From Arthrobacter sp. B3I9 (lineage in GTDB: Bacteria; Actinomycetota; Actinomycetes; Actinomycetales; Micrococcaceae), in NCBI RefSeq assembly GCF_030816935.1, contig NZ_JAUSYO010000001.1, forward strand, positions 3,782,001 through 3,846,000: a stretch of DNA of 64,000 nt. The letters are read 5' to 3'. Numbering within the stretch: the first letter of the stretch is position 1; the number at the start of each line of letters is the position of its first letter. The position numbers and the translations under genes were made by a program. Shown here in pieces: positions 58,242 to 64,000 of this stretch. A model generated the notes under the pieces. The model saw nothing but the letters and a program-made list of their open reading frames with translations, was not told the DNA's origin and did no database searches.

Positions 58242-58745
58242 ATGATTGGTCCCATGCGTCACATGGGTAACAGCGGCAAGATAGCCATCGGGGCGTTCGT
58301 GGCCGCCGCCGCTTTGCTGGTCCTGACGGGCGTCACGTTGAATGAGGCAGTGCTGATGTGCTTCCTGGCCGCATCGGCCGCCGCCTACGTTGCGTGCGTG
58401 GCTGAGGTGGTCATCCGCCAGCGGCACAAAACCCTTGCGGCCAGCGGCGTCGGCACCATCCTCTTCGTCGCTTTCGGCGTCGCCTTCCTGCGGCAGTGGG
58501 GGCTGGCCTTCAGTCCGGACCCGGCCGCTCTGACCGCGCCCGTGACCACAACACATCCGGACCTTTACTTCTACCTCGCGGCAGCGGCAGGTGCAGCCAC
58601 CTTGCTGCTGCTGTTCGCCGGGACCGTCCTACCCGGCAGGCGCGGCACTGCACGCGCCTACGCCCCCCGCCCTGCCGCGGCCTCAGGGGTCGCCAGGGCA
58701 CGTCCAGCGGCCCCCTCTCCACAGCGGACGTCCACCCGGCGCTGA
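58242..58745 (+). CDS. Small membrane protein, hypothetical
   Basis: A 167-residue membrane protein with four hydrophobic segments (about res 13-33, 35-57, 69-89, 107-129) and a basic, Ala/Pro/Arg-rich C-terminus. ATG 58242 and ATG 58254 are both possible. No family was recognised. It follows the TetR gene by 13 bases and may be co-transcribed. Confidence 0.65.
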   Translation: MIGPMRHMGNSGKIAIGAFVAAAALLVLTGVTLNEAVLMCFLAASAAAYVACVAEVVIRQRHKTLAASGVGTILFVAFGVAFLRQWGLAFSPDPAALTAPVTTTHPDLYFYLAAAAGAATLLLLFAGTVLPGRRGTARAYAPRPAAASGVARARPAAPSPQRTSTRR

Positions 58746-58822
58746 AGGCCAGCGCCGTACGCCACGCCAGATTTTGCGGCGCCGTCGTCCCGACCCGCAT
58801 GAGCGGGGATTCGCGGAGGGTG

Positions 58823-59320
58823 TCAGAGATTCCGTGGACGTTCGCCGTGGGGCTGGTCGTCGCCGGGCTGGTGCGTGCCGGGCTCGCCCTCGACGCGGTT
58901 CCTGGCACTGCGGTCCCGGCGCAGTTCCTCGCCGTCACCGCCTTCGCGGCGGGCCTCATCCTCCGCCTGCGGGCCACGGCCCTTTTTGGTCGGCACATCG
59001 GGGTCGAGTTCGTCGGCCTTCCGCCGTTTTTCTTCAATGTCGGCGCGGACGCTCTGGGCCTCTTGCTGCGAGCCGCGGGCCTCCGCGCGCAGGCGCTCGG
59101 ATTCGACTTCCGCTTGTTTCGCGTCGGCCTCGGCGCGGAGCGCTTTCGCTTCCCGCTCCTTCGCACCGAGTTCGTCGGCCTGGGCCTGCTCACGCATCTC
59201 CACTGCCCGGTTGCGGTTCACCTTCGCCTTGCGCTTACGGCCAAGAACCAGGACCGCGGCGATGATCGCCAGCACGACGACGACGGCGATTATGATCCAT
59301 ATGAGCTGCCCAGAATCCAC
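58823..59320 (-). CDS. Single-TM coiled-coil protein
   Basis: A 165-residue protein: one N-terminal membrane helix (LIWIIIAVVVVLAIIAAVLV, ~res 6-25), a Lys/Arg stop-transfer signal, then a long Ala/Glu/Arg coiled coil (~res 35-110) and a charged disordered tail. GTG 59320 has AAAGGTGGA upstream. It resembles small Micrococcaceae envelope proteins of unknown role. Confidence 0.68.
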   Translation of the reverse strand: MDSGQLIWIIIAVVVVLAIIAAVLVLGRKRKAKVNRNRAVEMREQAQADELGAKEREAKALRAEADAKQAEVESERLRAEARGSQQEAQSVRADIEEKRRKADELDPDVPTKKGRGPQAEDEARREGGDGEELRRDRSARNRVEGEPGTHQPGDDQPHGERPRNL

Positions 59321-59431
59321 GATGATCCACCTTTTCTCTCGAACCTGCAGTCGATGAGTAGACAGCATCAGTAAACCGCAGAAACTCGCCGCTGACTACG
59401 GATCGTGCGGTGAAAACCGGCGCTCCGAAAG

Positions 59432-59959
59432 CTACTTGGCCCGCGGCACCCTAAAGTGCGTGAGCCGCGCATCCTGGCCATCAAGCTCGGCCCACGTCTT
59501 CTCCGTCTCCAGCACCGTCAGGCCGCTCGTGGGGAAGCGCGTGGCCGCCTCCATATAGGCGTCATGGTCCGAGTCACGGGAAGCAAGGTGCATCGCGAGA
59601 TCCTGTACGCCCGGCATGTGGGCAATCACCATCAGCGTGGTGACGGTGTCCGGGACGTGATTGATAACGGTCAGCATCCGCTGCGCCGAAGCGGAATAGA
59701 GACCGTCTTCGAGTTTCGGCGTGGGGGCCTTGTCGCCCAGTTCGCTGCACACCCAGGTGCAGGTTTGCCGGGTCCGCAGGGCACTCGAGCAAAGAATGAA
59801 ATCGGGGATCACGTGATGCTTGAGCAACCATTTTCCGGCCATCGGAGCGTCCCGGTGTCCCCGCTCTTCCAAGGGCCGCTCGTGGTCCGCGACTCCTCCG
59901 GGCCAGTCGGCCTTGGCATGGCGCATGATCACCAGGCGTTTGATGTGATGGGCGCTCAT
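59432..59959 (-). CDS. SixA-like phosphohistidine phosphatase
   Basis: A 175-residue histidine-phosphatase-fold protein. The RHG-type motif at the N-terminus reads LVIMRHAKADWPGG and the second catalytic His appears in MVIAHMPGVQDLA, as in SixA, with the compact length of that branch. It may dephosphorylate phosphohistidine signalling proteins or small molecules. ATG 59959. Confidence 0.85.
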   Translation of the reverse strand: MSAHHIKRLVIMRHAKADWPGGVADHERPLEERGHRDAPMAGKWLLKHHVIPDFILCSSALRTRQTCTWVCSELGDKAPTPKLEDGLYSASAQRMLTVINHVPDTVTTLMVIAHMPGVQDLAMHLASRDSDHDAYMEAATRFPTSGLTVLETEKTWAELDGQDARLTHFRVPRAK

Positions 59960-60037
59960 GCCCCAATCCTAGTGCGGCGGTAAGGCCCGACGCCTGCCGT
60001 AGACAGCGGGGCGGACCGTGGCGAGAGTGCGCGCGCC

Positions 60038-60157
60038 GTGGCCGTGGTTACCCACGGTCGGATCGGCTTTCTTCTCGGCGAAGAGGTCTTCGAGGCAGGC
60101 CCGGGCGAGCTGGTCCGGAAACCCAGGGATCAATGGCACACCTTCTGGAACGCAGGC
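60038..60157 (+). pseudogene. Cupin-domain gene remnant
   Basis: About 35 residues (GRIGFLLGEEVFEAGPGELV, then RKPRDQWHTFWNAG) match the second half of a small cupin barrel. No start codon with a ribosome site precedes it, and after NAG the frame continues into unrelated Pro/Ala/Arg-rich sequence. Probably the residue of a deleted cupin gene. Confidence 0.6.
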
Positions 60158-60287
60158 GCAGCGCGCACCGGGCCCGCCGGCAGCACTGCCCCCGACACGC
60201 AAAAGCGGCACCCCGCGCGCCGGAACGTCGCTCGAGGAGCGAACGCTTTGGCGCAGCGGGATGCCGCTTGAGCGCGTGCAGCTGAAA

Positions 60288-61154
60288 CTAGATCGAGTAC
60301 TCGGGGGCAGCCCAGACGATTACTTCGGGGTGCTCGTAGAAACGGTAGCCCTGGCCACGGACCGTGCGCACGGTGTTGGCAAGCCGGCCCAGCTTGGAGC
60401 GGAGGCGGCGGATGTGCACGTCAATCGTGCGCTCATTCGGGACTTCCTCGGCGTTGCGCCACAGCCCTTCGAGCAGCTCGTCGCGGCCCACCGTGCGGGT
60501 GCCGTTCTCCACCAGGTAGTTCAGGAGCTCAAATTCCTTGAACGTCAGGTTCAGGGAATCGCCGTCGAGGTGCACCTCGCGGCGGGCAAGGTCGATGAGG
60601 ACCCCGGACGGACGCGGATCCTGCGGCTGTTGGAGGCGCGCCGTCTCGGCACGCTGGCGGGCGCCGACGGTCGGGTCGCCGAAGGTGGAACGGACGACGT
60701 CGAGCGCCGAACCCGGAGCGCTTGCTGGCGCCACGGCGACGGCGGCGTAGCTTTCCGCGCCGGAAACGAGCGACTGGGCGTAGGTCCGGATCTCCTGGGC
60801 CAGCTTGGCAATGGAGGTGCCGGCAGCCGCCGCGGTTTCCTCGTCAATACCCATGTAGAGCACGAAACCACGGGCGACGTTGTCGCTGGTGACGGGGCGG
60901 GCGGGTCCGGCGCCGCCTGGCGCAATCACGGGGGTGGGAGCGGTGGCTGGGGCCGCGGGAACAGCGCGGAGCTGGCCATAGGAATTGGGGTTGTAGCCCT
61001 CTGCCACGTAACCGGGGGCCGAGAAACCGCTGGTGGGCGCCGCGGGGGCGAACGACGGACGGCCGCCACCGAATCCTTGGCGGATCCCCGCGGGCTGGCC
61101 GGGCTTGCCGGCGTTACGGACGGAGATGTGGACGTATCCGGATGCAACTGACAT
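60288..61154 (-). CDS. Winged-helix transcription regulator without a receiver domain
   Basis: A 288-residue regulator. Its C-terminal ~95 residues are a typical OmpR/PhoB winged helix (LNLTFKEFELLNYLVENGTR, ERTIDVHIRRLRSKLG, TVRGQGYRFYEH). The N-terminal part is not a receiver: it begins with Gly/Ala/Pro-rich, disordered sequence and then a short alpha/beta stretch (GFVLYMGIDEETAAAAG), with no phosphoacceptor Asp pattern. It therefore probably responds to something other than a kinase, or is constitutive. ATG 61154; it has a ~550-base non-coding leader region upstream. Confidence 0.82.
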   Translation of the reverse strand: MSVASGYVHISVRNAGKPGQPAGIRQGFGGGRPSFAPAAPTSGFSAPGYVAEGYNPNSYGQLRAVPAAPATAPTPVIAPGGAGPARPVTSDNVARGFVLYMGIDEETAAAAGTSIAKLAQEIRTYAQSLVSGAESYAAVAVAPASAPGSALDVVRSTFGDPTVGARQRAETARLQQPQDPRPSGVLIDLARREVHLDGDSLNLTFKEFELLNYLVENGTRTVGRDELLEGLWRNAEEVPNERTIDVHIRRLRSKLGRLANTVRTVRGQGYRFYEHPEVIVWAAPEYSI

Positions 61155-61706
61155 GAATGCTTACCTCAATGTGAATGGCCGTCATCGCGGCTCGAATGCT
61201 GGTTTCCCCGCAATGGAACTGGGGAGGGACGCCCGACTCTGGGCTTGGGGCGAATGCCTAAAAACTTTCGGGGGTGTAAAAGTTAGGCGTGCATTCGACA
61301 ACAGCGCATCTCGAACTCAGCGGGTGTGCTGATCCAGGAAGCTGCGGCTGCAGGTGCTGTTGAGTTCTTGTTCACAATTGAAAGTGTGCAACGTAACAAT
61401 AAGAACTAGCAAGTAACAAAGGACGTCACGGTCCGCATAGTGAGACAAAACCGCTGAATGTAGTGCACATCACAATTCTGGGCGGACAAGCAAAGATCTG
61501 CAGTTTTTCCGCAAAAGCCCGACGTGAGGCGCTTCTATCGAAGGATATTTTCTCCGGCGGGCTTCATCCGCAGAATCGTTCAACGCTTGCCGCTTGGACC
61601 AAACGTGCGCATACTTATCAATTCCATGTCTACAGTCCACAACGTGGTCATGCCTTTTTTCGTGCCAAGAGGGCCGCGAGGAACGTGGCCGAGGGGCTCC
61701 GTCCGT
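61155..61706. other. 552-base intergenic region, comparatively AT-rich
   Basis: No convincing gene; short frames lack codon bias. Notable elements: TGTAGTGCACATCACA (61459-61474), an 8-of-10 match to the CRP/GlxR consensus, and CTACAGTC-CACAACGT (61630-61645), one mismatch from a site beside a TetR gene at 27393. It presumably carries the promoter of the winged-helix gene and may encode a leader RNA. Confidence 0.5.
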
Positions 61707-62573
61707 TTAACTCACCCTTCCGGCGCCGGCGGTGACGCCCCTGGTGGTGCCCCCGGTGGTGCTGCCGGCCGTCGTCGCGGTGACGATCACGGACTCAGCC
61801 GTGTAGTCGCTGCCGTTCTTAGTGGCCGCAATGCGCACCGTCCCGCCCGCTACGATGTCGGCCGCGGTAAGCTGCGAGCCGGCGTTGCCTGCCTGTTGGC
61901 GCCGCAGCTGCTGGTTTGTGACCAGCACGTCAGCAGCCAGCGCGTAGCTGCGGCTGAAACCGTCGCTGCTCTTGACCGTGAGGGCCCCGGAACTGACTTC
62001 CGTGACGGTGCCGAGCTGTTCTGCCCTGGTGACGTACTCGCTGCCCTGCAGGACGACGTATTCGGAATGGACTGCTTCGGACAGCCCGCTCACGCCAGCC
62101 ATCCCGTCGGGCGGAATGCTGCCGGCTCCGCCTTGGCCCGGCGCAGCCACGTCCCCAAACTCGCCCTGCGTGCCCGGCCCACCCTGGACCGATCCCTGGT
62201 TGCCCGGGCCGACCAGTCCCCTGCCCGATGCGCCGGTTGTTCCAGCCGCGGCCGAGCTGGATCTACTTGAGGTAAGGGCGTAGACGCCTACTCCCGCTCC
62301 TGCGGCGAGGACCGCCGCAGCACCGGCGACGGCGAGACCGCGCTTCACCGTCCACGCTTGAGCTGCGGAACCGTTGCCTTGCCTTGCCGCCGGAGCACCC
62401 CAGCCCTCAGCAGGGCCAGCAGGCTCCCGGGCCGGAGCACCCCCCCCCTCCACCATCGGTGCGGTGGTGCCGGCAGGCGAGGAGACCGGCGTCGGCGTCG
62501 TAGTTTCGTCTCGGGCGATCTCCGGGACGGAACCGTCCGGCTGCCCGTCGGCTCCGCTGCGCTGTCCGTTCAT
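61707..62573 (-). CDS. Membrane-anchored DUF5666-like protein
   Basis: A 288-residue protein: a disordered, Pro/Gly/Glu-rich cytoplasmic N-terminus (~res 1-75), one membrane helix (KRGLAVAGAAAVLAAGAGVG, ~res 78-100), a Gly/Gln/Pro linker, and an external beta-domain (~res 165-270: LGTVTEVSSGALTVKSSDG, SYALAADVLVTNQQL, GGTVRIAATKNGS) of the DUF5666 type. It is divergent from a response regulator/histidine kinase pair, so it may be a regulated or accessory envelope protein. Function unknown. ATG 62573. Confidence 0.72.
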   Translation of the reverse strand: MNGQRSGADGQPDGSVPEIARDETTTPTPVSSPAGTTAPMVEGGGAPAREPAGPAEGWGAPAARQGNGSAAQAWTVKRGLAVAGAAAVLAAGAGVGVYALTSSRSSSAAAGTTGASGRGLVGPGNQGSVQGGPGTQGEFGDVAAPGQGGAGSIPPDGMAGVSGLSEAVHSEYVVLQGSEYVTRAEQLGTVTEVSSGALTVKSSDGFSRSYALAADVLVTNQQLRRQQAGNAGSQLTAADIVAGGTVRIAATKNGSDYTAESVIVTATTAGSTTGGTTRGVTAGAGRVS

Positions 62574-62813
62574 GGTGCGTGCTCCTTAAGGAAGAGATGA
62601 TGATCGCGACAGGAATCGGGACCAGCTCCAGAGTGGTCACCGACCCTGTGCCCGCGCTGTGCGGCGTGACAGCCTGGGCTGTGACAAGCCGCTCCGATCT
62701 CCCTGCATCCCCTCACTGCATCGCCGCGGCACCCAGCTGGCTAGGCTGGGATGCACAGGTTCCCCACAGGATCCCCAAAGCCCAGCCTCATCGGCAGAAC
62801 AGAGAGTTGTTCC

Positions 62814-63554
62814 ATGGCCACCTCGCACTCCATGACCAACAACCTTCCCCAGCTCACCCACCCGGACGGGTCCCCCATCCGGGCCCTCGTGGTGGACGAC
62901 GAACCCAGCCTCTCCGAACTTATGAGCATGGGTCTCCGGATGGCCGGCTGGTCCGTGGCCGTCGCTGCCGACGGGCCCGAAGCAGTCAAGCTCGCCAAAG
63001 ACTTCCGCCCCGATGTGCTGGTGCTGGACGTCATGCTCCCCGGGTTCGACGGCGTCGAACTGCTCGGCAGGATCCGCGCCTTTGCACCCGAGGTCCCGGC
63101 CCTGTTCCTGACCGCGAAGGACGACGTCCATGACCGCATCATCGGCCTCGCTGCCGGCGGTGACGACTATGTCACCAAGCCGTTCAGCATGGAGGAAGTC
63201 TTGCTGCGCCTGCACCGCCTGGTGCAACGCTCCGGAGTAGCGGCGATGGATTCAGCGGAACTTGTGGTCGGTGACCTTGTGCTCAACGTCGACACCCGGG
63301 AAGTAACCCGCGCAGGCGAAGGGCTGCACCTCACGGCTACGCAGTTCGAACTGCTGCGCTATCTCATGGAGAACCCCAAGCGCGTCATCAGCAAAGCGCA
63401 GATTCTGGACCGGGTCTGGGACTACGACTTCGGCGGCCAGGCCAACATCGTCGAACTGTACATCTCCTATCTCCGCAAGAAGATTGACGTCAACCACCCA
63501 CCGATGATCCACACCGTCCGCGGCGCAGGCTACGTCCTGAAGCCGGCGGACTGA
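62814..63554 (+). CDS. OmpR-family response regulator
   Basis: A 246-residue response regulator. The receiver (res ~20-135) has the acidic pair in VVDDEPSLSE, phosphoacceptor Asp in LVLDVMLPGFDG and Lys in DYVTKPFSME; the winged helix (~res 150-246) ends TVRGAGYVLKP. The start is ATG 62814 (MATSHSMTNNLPQ); ATG 62832 is an alternative. It is followed three bases later by a histidine kinase gene, forming a two-component pair, and is divergent from the DUF5666-like gene. Confidence 0.9.
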   Translation: MATSHSMTNNLPQLTHPDGSPIRALVVDDEPSLSELMSMGLRMAGWSVAVAADGPEAVKLAKDFRPDVLVLDVMLPGFDGVELLGRIRAFAPEVPALFLTAKDDVHDRIIGLAAGGDDYVTKPFSMEEVLLRLHRLVQRSGVAAMDSAELVVGDLVLNVDTREVTRAGEGLHLTATQFELLRYLMENPKRVISKAQILDRVWDYDFGGQANIVELYISYLRKKIDVNHPPMIHTVRGAGYVLKPAD

Positions 63555-63557
63555 TCC

Positions 63558-64000
63558 GTGTCCAGCCTCTCCGGCAAGGTCCGGACTCCCGGGCGCAACT
63601 GGCGCGACCCGTCCACGTGGCATCTGCGCACCCGGCTGGTCCTGGTCGCGATGGCCCTGCTGGTGGCCATCTGCGGCGCGGTCGGCCTCTTCAGCTACGC
63701 GTCCATGGACTTGTTCCTGACCCGCCAGCTCGACACCCAGCTGGCGCAGGCCTCGGACCGGGCCCGCGACTTCGGCCGCCCGTCCGCAGGCAACTCCGGA
63801 GGCCGTCCTGACCCGTTGGAGGCCAGGGGCCAGGGCATCGGTACCCTCAACGCCCGGATCCTCGACGGCGTCGTAAGCAGTGCGGGTTTCCTGGCCGGCG
63901 ACGCCACACGCAAGTCACTTTCGTCCGAGGACAGCCAGATCCTGCTCGCGCTCACTCCCAACAGCGCACCCGTTGACCGGACCCTCTCCTCTGGGGCGTA
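63558..64000 (+). CDS. Sensor histidine kinase, 5' part only
   Basis: The first ~147 residues of a membrane kinase, cut by the end of the window. GTG 63558 lies three bases after the response regulator stop. A cytoplasmic basic N-terminus precedes the first membrane helix (LVLVAMALLVAICGAVGLFS, ~res 35-55); the sequence then enters an extracytoplasmic sensor region (FLTRQLDTQLAQASDRARDF) as in MprB/PrrB-like kinases. The HisKA and HATPase domains are not visible, so the identification rests on layout and the adjacent regulator. Confidence 0.82.
   Translation, partial: MSSLSGKVRTPGRNWRDPSTWHLRTRLVLVAMALLVAICGAVGLFSYASMDLFLTRQLDTQLAQASDRARDFGRPSAGNSGGRPDPLEARGQGIGTLNARILDGVVSSAGFLAGDATRKSLSSEDSQILLALTPNSAPVDRTLSSGA

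Noticed and set aside
61463..61735. 90-codon frame upstream of the winged-helix gene
   Set aside because: Basic, low GC3, no ribosome site and no family; more likely non-coding.

Overview
The window is high-GC actinobacterial chromosome, most like the Arthrobacter/Pseudarthrobacter group of Micrococcaceae. Supporting evidence is the gene content (senX3-regX3/phoU, carD-ispD-ispF, the proteasome activator Bpa, GTP-dependent PEP carboxykinase, RecQ with a C-terminal phosphoribosyltransferase-like domain, YhgE/Pip proteins), strong GC bias at third codon positions, and actinobacterial PHO-box and CRP/GlxR-type sites. Genes are dense on both strands. Four tRNAs are present (Thr-CGU, Ser-UGA, Ser-GCU, Arg-ACG); there is no rRNA, complete insertion sequence, CRISPR array or prophage.

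Layout. 0-9 kb: 5' part of glgX, a nitrilase-family hydrolase, a compound inverted-repeat element, rlmB, cysS, a lipoprotein, ispF, ispD, carD and a second lipoprotein. 8.8-12.5 kb: phosphate-response block (regX3-senX3, divergent phoU behind an 11-bp-periodic PHO box, convergent gpmA). 12.5-18.6 kb: methyltransferase, DUF2516 protein, PLP trans-sulfuration enzyme, tmk-holB, secreted TAP-like peptidase. 18.7-28.5 kb is the accessory part: tRNA-Thr, small membrane protein, repeat-rich secreted protein, MFS pseudogene remnant, Orn/Lys/Arg decarboxylase-like protein, LysM/transglycosylase, cytochrome P450, a lipoprotein gene broken by a one-base frameshift, a TetR regulator with a putative operator, and a cluster of three very small genes, one without a usual start codon.

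28.5-48.5 kb: coiled-coil protein, aldo/keto reductase, bpa (proteasome activator, apparently frameshifted near its 5' end), ybdD-cstA, PadR regulator with a 9-bp inverted-repeat operator, quinone oxidoreductase, two Ser tRNAs, thioesterase, VOC protein, large FAD/NAD(P) protein, prolyl oligopeptidase, MFS exporter convergently overlapping recQ, and manB. 48.5-64 kb: an FAD oxidase flanked by two copies of a hairpin repeat, pckG with an upstream CRP/GlxR-like site, tRNA-Arg, a flavoprotein disulfide reductase, an autoregulated-looking operon (degenerate ABC ATPase, YhgE/Pip membrane protein, TetR) behind an 18-bp palindrome, small membrane proteins, SixA-like phosphatase, a cupin remnant, a receiver-less winged-helix regulator, and a two-component system (response regulator plus partial kinase) divergent from a DUF5666-like membrane protein.

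Most of the window is ordinary housekeeping. The items most worth a second look are the three-small-gene cluster at 27.5-28.3 kb with its TetR operator, whose core recurs at 61.6 kb; the degenerate ABC ATPase/Pip operon; the nested intergenic repeats; and two genes that look intact apart from single-base changes in short homopolymers.
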